This document shows, in pieces, positions 42,405-53,152 of a DNA stretch of 64,000 nucleotides (position 1 is its first letter; the number at the start of each line of letters is the position of its first letter). The DNA lies in NCBI RefSeq assembly GCF_002902385.1, contig NZ_PPQH01000002.1:32517-96516 (forward strand), in the 5' to 3' direction. Under the pieces are notes generated by a model. That model was not told the DNA's origin, did no database searches, and saw only the letters and a program-made list of their open reading frames with translations. Made by a program: the position numbers and the translations under genes. The stretch is from Staphylococcus intermedius NCTC 11048 (GTDB taxonomy: Bacteria; Bacillota; Bacilli; Staphylococcales; Staphylococcaceae).

Positions 42405-44585
42405 ATGACTCAAGAAGAAACTTTCAAAATTGCAGGAATGACATGTGCTGCCTGTTCAGCGCGTATTGAACGTGTACTCCAACGTGAAGCGGGTATCGAT
42501 CAAATTAATGTCAATTTAGTCATGGAAAATGGGACAGTGAAGTATGACCCAAGCCAAATTACCATTGAAGAGATCTATGAACGTATCGCTAAAATTGGAT
42601 ACGAAGCTTTTCCAATGGAGACGAAAGATGAAACAGAAAAAAGAAAAAGCGATGAATTGAAGCACCAAAAAGCGAAATTCGTTATTTCATTCATTTTGGC
42701 GTTACCACTGCTCTATACGATGTTCGGTCATTTTTCATTTTTAAGTTTTATTCCCGTTCCTAATTTTTTAATGAACGGCTGGTTTCAATTGATTTTAGCA
42801 ACACCGATTCAATTTGTACTCGGTTGGCAATTTTATGTTGGCGCATATAAATCTTTGAAAAGTAAAAGCGCGAATATGGATGTTCTCGTTGCGATGGGGA
42901 CATCAGCAGCATATTTTTACAGTATTTATTTAATGTTGACGCATATGGGCCATGGCGGTCATGTGCCACTTTATTTTGAAACGAGTGCCGTGTTAATTAC
43001 ACTTATTTTGTTAGGGAAATATTTTGAAATGCGTGCAAAAGGCCATGCGAGTGACGCAATTAGTAAACTTGCTGCGTTACAAGTGAAAGATGCAGAAGTG
43101 GAACGAGATGGCAAGACTGAAATGATTGCGATTGATGATGTTCGTGTGGGTGATATTGTATGGGTGAGAAGTGGTCAACAAATTCCATTAGATGGGCAAG
43201 TCATTGAAGGTTCGACATCAGTAAATGAAGCGATGTTGACAGGGGAAAGTATGCCGGTTGAAAAGAAAATAGGAGACACCGTCATTGGTAGTACGATGAA
43301 CCAAACGAATTTTATTAAGCTGAAAGTGACACATGTCGGTGAAGATTTAGTGTTAAATCAAATTATTAAAGTTGTTGAAGAAGCGCAAAATGATAAACCA
43401 CAAATTCAACGGTTAGCTGACAAAATTTCAAATATTTTTGTCCCAACCGTTGTAGTACTTGCATTACTTTCATTTATCGTATGGTTTTTCATTGTGACAC
43501 CATTTCAATTTACTGAAGCGTTCGAAATCTTTATCGCGGTCATTGTGATTGCTTGTCCTTGTGCATTAGGGCTTGCGACACCGACTTCGATTATGGTTGG
43601 GTCAGGTCGTGCAGCAGAATCAGGTATTTTATTTAAAACCGCAGAAGCACTTGAACAAGCTCAACATGTGGATACGATTGTCTTCGATAAAACAGGTACG
43701 ATTACGAATGGAGAGCCTAAAGTCGTGCAGGTGTACCATGAAACTGAAGAAGCGAATATTGGGCGTTATATTAAAAGTTTGGAAATTCAATCTGAACACC
43801 CACTATCTAAAGCTTTAGTTCATTATTATCCTGATGAAGCAGTCTTACCTGTCACAGAATACAGAACGCATACAGGAAGCGGTATTTCAGGTGTGATAGA
43901 TGAAAAACGTATTCGTATTGGATCGATGCGTTTCGTTACAAACAATGACGTCACAGAGGCTCAACGTGATCGCATTCATACGATGTCAGAACAAGGTGCA
44001 ACAGTCGTTGGTATGACCATTAATGATACACTTGTCGCAATGATTGGTGTGAGAGATGAGCCAAAAGCAGAAGCGAAAACAGTGATTCAAACGTTAAACA
44101 AGGATTATGACTTAGTTATGCTGAGTGGAGATAGCGAACAAACGGCACAAGCAATCGGTCGAGAACTAGGTTTTACACGCGTCATTGCTGAAGTGAAACC
44201 GGATGAAAAGTCTAAAGTCATTACAGAATTACAAGATGAAGGTCAACGTGTCATGATGGTCGGCGATGGCATTAATGATGCACCGGCATTGATGAAAAGT
44301 GATATCGGTGTCGCAATGGGTTCAGGTTCTGATATTGCCCTCGAATCAGCAGATATTGCGCTAGTCCGCAACCATTTAAGTGGTATTGCTGAAGCACTTA
44401 ACTTAAGTCGCTTAACGATTAAAAACATAAAACAAAACTTATTTTTCGCCTTTTGCTATAACTTGATTGGTATCCCTATCGCTGCAGCGGGCTTTTTGGC
44501 GCCTTGGGTTGCAGGTACAGCGATGGCATTTAGTTCGGTTTCAGTTGTATTAAATGCATTACGTTTAAAAAATGTGAAAAAATAA
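42405..44585 (+). CDS. copA: Copper-exporting P-type ATPase CopA
   Basis: A 726-residue P1B-type ATPase pumping Cu(I) out of the cell. There is one N-terminal metal-binding domain (GMTCAACSAR, Cys14/Cys17), whereas the S. aureus protein has two. It also has the membrane metal site VIACPCALGLATPT (CPC at about 384-386), the phosphorylated Asp in DKTGT (about 428), the HP motif in SEHPLSKAL and the hinge MVGDGINDAPAL. TAGGAGATGA precedes the ATG at 42405; the frame opens 21 codons earlier inside the operator region. Confidence 0.96.
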   Translation: MTQEETFKIAGMTCAACSARIERVLQREAGIDQINVNLVMENGTVKYDPSQITIEEIYERIAKIGYEAFPMETKDETEKRKSDELKHQKAKFVISFILALPLLYTMFGHFSFLSFIPVPNFLMNGWFQLILATPIQFVLGWQFYVGAYKSLKSKSANMDVLVAMGTSAAYFYSIYLMLTHMGHGGHVPLYFETSAVLITLILLGKYFEMRAKGHASDAISKLAALQVKDAEVERDGKTEMIAIDDVRVGDIVWVRSGQQIPLDGQVIEGSTSVNEAMLTGESMPVEKKIGDTVIGSTMNQTNFIKLKVTHVGEDLVLNQIIKVVEEAQNDKPQIQRLADKISNIFVPTVVVLALLSFIVWFFIVTPFQFTEAFEIFIAVIVIACPCALGLATPTSIMVGSGRAAESGILFKTAEALEQAQHVDTIVFDKTGTITNGEPKVVQVYHETEEANIGRYIKSLEIQSEHPLSKALVHYYPDEAVLPVTEYRTHTGSGISGVIDEKRIRIGSMRFVTNNDVTEAQRDRIHTMSEQGATVVGMTINDTLVAMIGVRDEPKAEAKTVIQTLNKDYDLVMLSGDSEQTAQAIGRELGFTRVIAEVKPDEKSKVITELQDEGQRVMMVGDGINDAPALMKSDIGVAMGSGSDIALESADIALVRNHLSGIAEALNLSRLTIKNIKQNLFFAFCYNLIGIPIAAAGFLAPWVAGTAMAFSSVSVVLNALRLKNVKK

Positions 44586-44670
44586 TTTTATGAATTTACA
44601 ATTTGATGTAGTAAAGCACTACAATTTAGGGTAAGATAAAGGAGTAGATAGCAGAACACGGGGTGATCAA

Positions 44671-44817
44671 ATGGCGAAAAAGAATGATAAGCTTCAAAAT
44701 GTGGTCCAAATGTTATCTTCAATCGGTGTGAAGGTGAAAAAAACGAAGCCCCGATTAGATATTATGAGATCATTACCCAAACCAAATCCTGCAACTGAGA
44801 AATTAAAACCATATTAA
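44671..44817 (+). CDS. Small basic hypothetical protein (48 residues)
   Basis: A 48-codon frame encoding MAKKNDKLQNVVQML...PRLDIMRSLPKPNP...KLKPY. It is rich in Lys (about 10) and has no membrane segment. It begins 9 bases after a GGGGTGA ribosome site and is followed by a clear terminator at 44831-44876, which together make it a convincing small gene. I do not recognise it. It stands between copA and the repeat cluster. A role in copper response is not indicated. Confidence 0.7.
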   Translation: MAKKNDKLQNVVQMLSSIGVKVKKTKPRLDIMRSLPKPNPATEKLKPY

Positions 44818-44830
44818 GTCTGTTTGGAAG

Positions 44831-44876
44831 CACTTAGATGTTGATTGAAATCACATCTAGGTGTTTTTTATTTTTT
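44831..44876 (+). terminator. Terminator of the 48-codon gene
   Basis: CACTTAGATGT pairs with ACATCTAGGTG around a 15-nt loop, followed by a long T-run. Confidence 0.85.
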
Positions 44877-44894
44877 ATACACTTCGTTAGGTAT

Positions 44895-45129
44895 CTTCGA
44901 TTGCGTAATCGGGTTAATAATGGTGAATCGAATTGATTTTGTTGATTGCTCCCTTTTGGCCTTGCTTTCCTAGGGGACTTGCCTTAACTAAATTCGGCTT
45001 GATTGGTGTGCACATTAAATGAAGCCGAATTGGATTTTCGGCTGCGTCTGATCCCTCAGGAGTCTCGGCCAGGTCCGCAATCATAAAATCAACATGTTTG
45101 TAGAAGTGAACCCGGTTACACAATCGAAG
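44895..45129 (+). repeat. Structured intergenic repeat, copy B (long imperfect hairpin)
   Basis: The outer arms at 44895-44915 and 45109-45129 (CTTCGATTG.GTAA.CGGGTT) match as inverted repeats at 19 of 21 positions. Inside them, TTGATTGC at 44942 and GCAATCA ending at 45083 pair, then TTCCTAGGGG with CCCTCAGGAG. The central stem is AATTCGGCTT (44991-45000) with AAGCCGAATT (45022-45031). If transcribed, the whole 235 bases would fold into one long hairpin. No protein-coding signal was found. Confidence 0.75.
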
Positions 45130-45164
45130 TAAAAGTGGGTGTACACAGAAAATAAAAAACTTTT
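45053..45164 (+). repeat. Direct repeat tail, first copy (second at 45519-45630)
   Basis: The right arm of copy B plus about 80 bases downstream (through AACATGTTTGTAGAAGTGAA and the cluster ending AATAAAAAAC) recurs almost unchanged at 45519-45630. This marks a tandem arrangement of two repeat units. Sequence similarity continues for another 80 bases in degraded form in both copies. Confidence 0.8.
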
Positions 45165-45251
45165 GTATAGACATGACATTAGTCACATCTAACGTATTTG
45201 TTCAATCATACTTGATTTTGTATAGAGAGAAAAAAGGAATGTAGTGGGGAT

Positions 45252-45551
45252 GTTGATTGCTCCCCTTAGGCCTTGCTTTCCTAGGGGCTGATCCCTTCAA
45301 CTAACCAACGCTTTGATATATTGTTACATTTGTAGAGGAAGCGTTGGTGGATTTTGGGAGCAGTAAAGAAATCTCATGTGTAACAAAGATTTCGTAGTAC
45401 TGCCCCCGCAAGGCTGACTAGACTTCTCAAAAGCGCATGCATTGAGAAGTCAGACAGCTACTGCGATAAACAGCAACCACTAGCAAAGTTAAAAGACGAC
45501 ATTTTGTTTTTAACGATATCTCTCAGGAGTCTCGGCAAGGTCCGCAATCAT
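45252..45551 (+). repeat. Structured intergenic repeat, copy C, with inserted two-hairpin module
   Basis: The left arm (TTGATTGCTCCCCTTAGGCC, then TTTCCTAGGGG) and central stem ACCAACGCTT (45304-45313) with AAGCGTTGGT (45339-45348) are followed by a module of about 120 bp (45356-45475) and then the normal right arm (CTCAGGAGTCTCGG...CGCAATCA). The module has two hairpins: GCAGTA...TACTGC at about 45360-45404, and GACTTCTCAA (45421-45430) with TTGAGAAGTC (45442-45451). The stretch from 45552 to 46041 carries tail repeats and no recognised gene. Confidence 0.75.
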
Positions 45552-46041
45552 AAAATCAACATGTTTGTAGAAGTGAACCCGGTTACACAATCGAAGTAAA
45601 GGTGGGTGTAGACAGAAAATAAAAAACACCGGCATGTAAATGAGGCTAACAACATCTAATTTGTTTAGTCAATGATACTTGAATTTGTGTAGGGTGAAAG
45701 AAAAGGTGAAGTGGGTATGGAGGTTGCTCTATTTTGGTATTGTCTCAACTTAATTGGTTGAATTGAAATGGATACGCGATGGTAATCATATCTATTTTTT
45801 ATATCCATAAGGTGAGAGTGTTGTTTTGATTTGTCAAAAATAAACAAGAGTCATATTGTGAAAAATATAGTGAGTTTATATATATAATTATGTTTGTTGT
45901 GTATAATAACATTAAAGAGAGATGTTGTGTGAGTGTGAACCTTAATCCAATTCAGTAAAGATAAAGGGGGATGGGATAGGGAGCACCTATCGTTACTCAG
46001 TCACCGTGATGAAACCTACACCAAAGAATGGATGGATGCAC

Positions 46042-46806
46042 ATGTTAAAAAAATTAGTAGTTACAGGTTTGATTGCTACAGCAGCGACGCAAGTATATGC
46101 GCATGACACACAAGCGGCAGAAAAGGATGCGACCGATCATACGAAGGCGATGGTTAAGGAAGAGGCTCAAAAAGATATGACACCTACAATCCATAAGGCG
46201 ACTTATATTTACCCGCATTTAGAAGGTGAAGATGATAGTGCGTATTTAAAACGTATGTTAACAAATCCACCAAAAGGGGCAGTGCCGTATGCTGTGTTGA
46301 ATAAAGATGGATCGATTACTGAACCTAATACGGATCCACATTATGATATTTTAAAGCTTGCAGATCCAAGTCAAATGAAGGAACCTGTTTTTGCGCCAGC
46401 AGATGATCAAGATATGGGGGATAGTGATTTACAAATTGAACCTCCAGCATTAGTAGGACCCGCTGTTAAACACATAGATGCGACCGGAGATGTCAAAACG
46501 AGTGATGACCAAAAAGTAGCAAAATCTTCAAAAGTGTTAGCACAAGATAAAAAGAAAAAAGATGTATCAACACAAACGAGTCAAGCTACTGCAGATAAGA
46601 AGATGGCAGGTACAAAAGTGGCACCAACGAAACAACAAGCAGATACAAATAAAGCGATGAGTCAAAAAGGTAAAGCAGCAAAAGTGTTGCCGGCAGCAGG
46701 GGAACCACAAATGAATGCAATCGGTCAAATAGCACTTGCACTTTCAATCATCGCAGTAGGTGTAGTTGTTGTGCTCTTTTCACGACGACGTAAAACAAAT
46801 CAATAA
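46042..46806 (+). CDS. Sortase-anchored surface protein with LPAAG motif
   Basis: A protein of about 254 residues with a Sec signal peptide (MLKKLVVTGLIATAATQVYA), a mature region starting near HDTQAAEKD, and a C-terminal wall-sorting signal: LPAAGE, a hydrophobic span (IGQIALALSIIAVGVVVVLF) and SRRRKTNQ. The middle contains LKRMLTNPPKGAVPYAVLNKDGS and NTDPHYDILKLADPSQ, then a Lys/Thr/Gln-rich low-complexity stretch. S. aureus SasD also uses LPAAG and has a similar size, so this may be a SasD-like protein, but I cannot confirm that. Ribosome-site evidence is weak; starts at 46036 or 46009 are possible. Confidence 0.85.
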   Translation: MLKKLVVTGLIATAATQVYAHDTQAAEKDATDHTKAMVKEEAQKDMTPTIHKATYIYPHLEGEDDSAYLKRMLTNPPKGAVPYAVLNKDGSITEPNTDPHYDILKLADPSQMKEPVFAPADDQDMGDSDLQIEPPALVGPAVKHIDATGDVKTSDDQKVAKSSKVLAQDKKKKDVSTQTSQATADKKMAGTKVAPTKQQADTNKAMSQKGKAAKVLPAAGEPQMNAIGQIALALSIIAVGVVVVLFSRRRKTNQ

Positions 46807-46809
46807 GTA

Positions 46810-46853
46810 AAAAAGAGGTTGGAGAAACGTCATTGTTCCTCAACCTCTTTTTT
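46810..46853. terminator. Bidirectional terminator between the surface-protein gene and rodA
   Basis: AAAAGAGGTTG pairs with CAACCTCTTTT around a 19-nt loop, with A- and T-tracts on both sides. The rodA stop codon overlaps its end. Confidence 0.9.
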
Positions 46854-48063
46854 AATATGATGTGGTACGTTTTTGTGTGGGTGCTTCGTCATTGTATTTT
46901 TTTGGCGTATGGTAATGAATGCTCAATATCACACCGACCCCTGACATAAGACTCCATAGTGAACTCCCACCGTAACTAATAAATGGTAATGGAATCCCTG
47001 TAATCGGTAAAAGTTGAATCGTCATACCGATGTTTTGGAAAATGTGGAACAACAATAAACTAATGTAACCGATAATGAATGATTTGTTGAACAGGTCGTC
47101 CGAAATCATCGCCATTCGAATTAAATGAAGGAGTAATAATAAAAATACGCCTAACAAGATAACGGATCCTAAAAAGCCAAATTCTTCTCCAATGACTGAA
47201 AATATAAAGTCTGTATGGTTTTCTGGGATATAAACCTCTCCGTTATTTAATCCTTTTCCAATCAGCTGGCCAGAACCAATGGCTTTTAATGACTCTGTTA
47301 AATGGAACCCATCGCCAGAACTGTATGCGTATGGGTCAAGCCAAGAGTTGATTCGTCCTAATTGGTATGTTTTAATCCCTGCTACATTTTCAATCAGACT
47401 AGGTTTATAAATGATAGATAAAATCAAACTGCCACCTAAAACAATAGCACCGCCAAATAATGGGGCTAAAATTTTCCAAGTGACACCACTCACAATCACA
47501 ATCCCTGCAATAATCGCTAAAAAGACGAGTGTCGTTCCTAAGTCATTTTGTAATAAAATAAGAATAATAGGTACGAAGCTCACACCTGCAATTTTCAGTA
47601 ATAACATGACGTCTGTTTGAAAAGACTTATTGAAGGTGAAACGATTATGTTGCGCGACAACCTTTGAAATGACAAGGATGAGTACGATTTTCATAAATTC
47701 TGAAGGTTGGATGCTGATTGGACCAAAACGATACCAACTTTTTGCACCATTAATCACGGGTGTAATGGAAGATTCAGGTAGTATAATTAAACCGAAAAGT
47801 AAAACATTAAAAATAATGTATATCATATAAGTGTAATTGCGAATCTTTTTAGGTGAAAAAAGCATAATGATGAACGCAATGATTGCACCAAGTATGTAAT
47901 AAAAAATTTGTCTTACACCGAAATCCAGACTATATTGACCGCCACCCATTGCTGAATGAATCGTCGTGACACTAATAATACAAAGCAATGTGATGAGTAC
48001 GATGAGTGGCCAATCTAAACGGCGCAAAAACGACTTCTGCGTTAGTTGACGAGAGGATATCAT
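46852..48063 (-). CDS. rodA: SEDS-family peptidoglycan polymerase RodA
   Basis: A 403-residue protein with about ten membrane spans that polymerises glycan strands from lipid II together with a class B PBP during side-wall growth. Family blocks: ISIQPSEFMKIVLILVISK, LLQNDLGTTLVF, IPENHTDFIFSVIGEE and the signature PLPFISYGGSSL. The sequence matches S. aureus RodA closely rather than FtsW. AAAGGAG precedes the ATG at 48063. It is divergent from ddl. Confidence 0.95.
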   Translation of the reverse strand: MISSRQLTQKSFLRRLDWPLIVLITLLCIISVTTIHSAMGGGQYSLDFGVRQIFYYILGAIIAFIIMLFSPKKIRNYTYMIYIIFNVLLFGLIILPESSITPVINGAKSWYRFGPISIQPSEFMKIVLILVISKVVAQHNRFTFNKSFQTDVMLLLKIAGVSFVPIILILLQNDLGTTLVFLAIIAGIVIVSGVTWKILAPLFGGAIVLGGSLILSIIYKPSLIENVAGIKTYQLGRINSWLDPYAYSSGDGFHLTESLKAIGSGQLIGKGLNNGEVYIPENHTDFIFSVIGEEFGFLGSVILLGVFLLLLLHLIRMAMISDDLFNKSFIIGYISLLLFHIFQNIGMTIQLLPITGIPLPFISYGGSSLWSLMSGVGVILSIHYHTPKKYNDEAPTQKRTTSY

Positions 48064-48138
48064 GCCAATCTCCTTTACACATAAATTCTATATTGTCATT
48101 ATATACCGATTTTACATAAGTTGTAATCAAATTGCTAA

Positions 48139-49287
<1,149 letters not shown>

Positions 49288-49298
49288 GAGTTTTGATG

Positions 49299-50663
49299 AT
49301 GATAAATATTACGCTGAAGCAACTTGCAGAGTGGATAGACTGTGACATAGATGCACAACATTTAGACGTTGAAATAAAGGGCGTCACAATCGATTCAAGA
49401 CACATTCAAAAAGGACAATTATTCATCCCTTTCAAAGGTGAAAATGTAGACGGTCATCAGTATTGCGAACAGGCTTTGCGCGATGGGGCGAGTGCGACAT
49501 TCTTCCAAAAAGACAGCTCGATCACAGCACCTACGAATGGACCGGTCATTTTTGTAGAAAATACATTGACTGCACTGCAACAGTTGGCAAAAGCGTATTT
49601 ACAACATGTTGCACCTACAGTGATTGCTGTGACAGGTTCAAACGGAAAGACAACGACAAAAGATATGTTGGAAAACGTCCTGTCTGGAAAATTTCATGTT
49701 CAAAAAACGCAGGGCAATTACAATAATGAAATTGGCATGCCATTAACCATTCTACAGTTGAATGAGGATACAGAAGTTTCCATTTTAGAAATGGGGATGT
49801 CAGGTTTTCATGAAATTGAATTATTGTCTAATATTGCGCAACCGGATTTTGCAGTGATAACGAACATCGGAGAATCACATATGCAAGATTTAGGGTCAAG
49901 AGAAGGCATTGCCAAAGCAAAATTTGAAATTGTGTCAGGTTTAAAATCAGAAGGTTATTTCATTTATGATGGGGATGAACCATTGTTACACCCCCATGTA
50001 GAGACGTTAACAACTGCACATCAAGTGAGTGTCGGTTTGTCGGCGAATAATGATATGCAATGTCAAATGGTGTCACATCTTGAAGAAGGGATTACATTCA
50101 CAGTCAATCATGATGTGACATATCGTATTCCTATTTTAGGTGAACATAATATGCGTAATGCGACGATTGCGATTACAGTTGGACGGATTATGGGCTTAAC
50201 AGATGAACAAATTCAACAGCAATTCACATCGCTCAAGCTCACGGATATGCGCATGCAGAAATTTATGACGCCAAATGGTGCGATGGTCATTAATGATGCA
50301 TATAATGCGAGTCCGACGAGTATGAAAGCTGCGATTGATACATTAAGCCATATGAAAGGTGACACAATACTGGTGCTCGGAGATGTCCTGGAACTTGGTG
50401 AACAATCACTGCAACTTCATGCAAGTGTCGGAAAATACCTAGAAAATAAAGGTATCGATCAACTGTATACGTTTGGTGAAGGTGCCATGGCTATTCATGA
50501 AAATGGTAAGGGCTACGTGAATGAGGCAATTCATTTCGATCAAAAAGATAAATTGATTCGCTATTTAACGTCTATCGTAGAACAAAACAGTGTCGTCCTC
50601 GTTAAAGCCTCACGAGGTATGCATTTAGAAGAAGTTGTCGAAGCACTTGTACAAACAAAATAA
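49299..50663 (+). CDS. murF: UDP-MurNAc-tripeptide--D-Ala-D-Ala ligase
   Basis: A 454-residue Mur ligase adding D-Ala-D-Ala to the UDP-MurNAc tripeptide, the last cytoplasmic step of peptidoglycan precursor synthesis. The ATP loop is VIAVTGSNGKTTTKDM, and NYNNEIGMPLT, LEMGMSGFHEIELL and NDAYNASPTSMKAAID follow. Three starts are clustered (TTG, ATG, ATG). The ATG at 49299 has TAGGAG at the best spacing and matches the homologous MIN- start. Confidence 0.96.
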   Translation: MINITLKQLAEWIDCDIDAQHLDVEIKGVTIDSRHIQKGQLFIPFKGENVDGHQYCEQALRDGASATFFQKDSSITAPTNGPVIFVENTLTALQQLAKAYLQHVAPTVIAVTGSNGKTTTKDMLENVLSGKFHVQKTQGNYNNEIGMPLTILQLNEDTEVSILEMGMSGFHEIELLSNIAQPDFAVITNIGESHMQDLGSREGIAKAKFEIVSGLKSEGYFIYDGDEPLLHPHVETLTTAHQVSVGLSANNDMQCQMVSHLEEGITFTVNHDVTYRIPILGEHNMRNATIAITVGRIMGLTDEQIQQQFTSLKLTDMRMQKFMTPNGAMVINDAYNASPTSMKAAIDTLSHMKGDTILVLGDVLELGEQSLQLHASVGKYLENKGIDQLYTFGEGAMAIHENGKGYVNEAIHFDQKDKLIRYLTSIVEQNSVVLVKASRGMHLEEVVEALVQTK

Positions 50664-50671
50664 TATGTTGA

Positions 50672-50715
50672 ATGGAATGAAGCTGTGAGTCATCACTGTC
50701 TTTGTTCCATTTTCT
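50672..50715 (+). terminator. murF terminator
   Basis: AATGGAATGAA pairs imperfectly with TTTGTTCCATT, followed by TTCTATG. A moderate hairpin with a weak T-tract. Confidence 0.6.
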
Positions 50716-50900
50716 ATGTTAAAAAAATAAAATTGAAGGCATAAAAAATTATTCTTTAGCATGTTCAAATTATGCTCAAACCCAACAGTGATACGATTTA
50801 AAAGCATAGAGAATATATAAGAATTTAAATGATAGTGAACTTTCATTTATTGCGGTATTGTGACGAAAATGGTAATATGTAGAAGTTAGATTAAACTTAA

Positions 50901-52436
<1,536 letters not shown>

Positions 52437-52461
52437 GCGTCGTTCGATCAAATAATTAAAG

Positions 52462-52507
52462 AGCAGCACTGTGCATTTCTATTGAGATGTATGTGTTGCT
52501 TTTTTTA
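52462..52507 (+). terminator. cshA terminator
   Basis: AGCAGCACT pairs with ATGTGTTGCT (with bulges) around an AT-rich loop, followed by a T-run. S. aureus has the kdp potassium-transport genes near here; they are absent in this window. Confidence 0.65.
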
Positions 52508-52678
52508 ATGCATGAGCGTTGATTACAGAACACCAGATTTGACCATAGACGATTTAGCTTTTGAAGAGACTGATAAATGCGTGAAACAGTTACTCGGTCA
52601 TCTCGCTTATCTAGCTATCAGTAAGAAAAAAGTTTGTGATATAATAATGCTAAATTTACTAGAGGAGTGACTATCTGC

Positions 52679-53152
52679 ATGCAACTTGAATTTACAGGGA
52701 GTCCAATAGAAGCCAGTCGCTATTTAAAGTTGTGGCATTTATATCAATTGATGGCAACACTCATTTTGTTAATCGCTGGCGTGATTGTATGGTTTTATCA
52801 TGATATGCCATTTTATGGGACGTACATTTTCGCTGGATTAGCGCTTATTGCCGTGCTTTATCATCTCATTCGACCTCTACTTCACTATCGCTATTATCAC
52901 TACCGTGTGACGGATAGTTATATTGAAATTAAAAGAAACTGGTGGTTTAAGCGGAATGAAGTCATTCAAATTGAACGTATACAATATGTGAGACGTAAAT
53001 CAGGGCCATTGATGAGACGTTTTAAACTTAATCGATTGACTTGTTATACGGCCGGTCATGAGTTGGTTTTACCATTGCTCTTTGATGACACGATCACTGA
53101 AATTGAATCATTCTGCCTTGCGCGATTAGAAGGTGGTGACAGCGATGTATAG
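52679..53152 (+). CDS. Bacterial PH-domain membrane protein (YdbS-like), first copy
   Basis: A 157-residue protein with two membrane helices (LYQLMATLILLIAGVIVWFY; GTYIFAGLALIAVLYHLI) followed by a bPH2 (DUF304) domain: YHYRVTDSYIEIKRNWWFKRNEVIQIERIQYV. AGAGGAGTGA precedes the ATG at 52679. It overlaps the next gene by eight bases. Pairs of YdbS and YdbT proteins occur next to acpS in Bacilli; in Bacillus they have been linked to antibacterial-peptide resistance. Role here is inference. Confidence 0.85.
   Translation: MQLEFTGSPIEASRYLKLWHLYQLMATLILLIAGVIVWFYHDMPFYGTYIFAGLALIAVLYHLIRPLLHYRYYHYRVTDSYIEIKRNWWFKRNEVIQIERIQYVRRKSGPLMRRFKLNRLTCYTAGHELVLPLLFDDTITEIESFCLARLEGGDSDV

Noticed and set aside
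44914..45186. 90-codon minus-strand reading frame in the repeat array
   Set aside because: It runs through the arms of the long hairpin, its composition follows the repeat, and no ribosome site is visible.
44895..45640. Possible CRISPR array
   Set aside because: Repeats are long, imperfect, palindromic and few; there are no short regular spacers and no cas genes.
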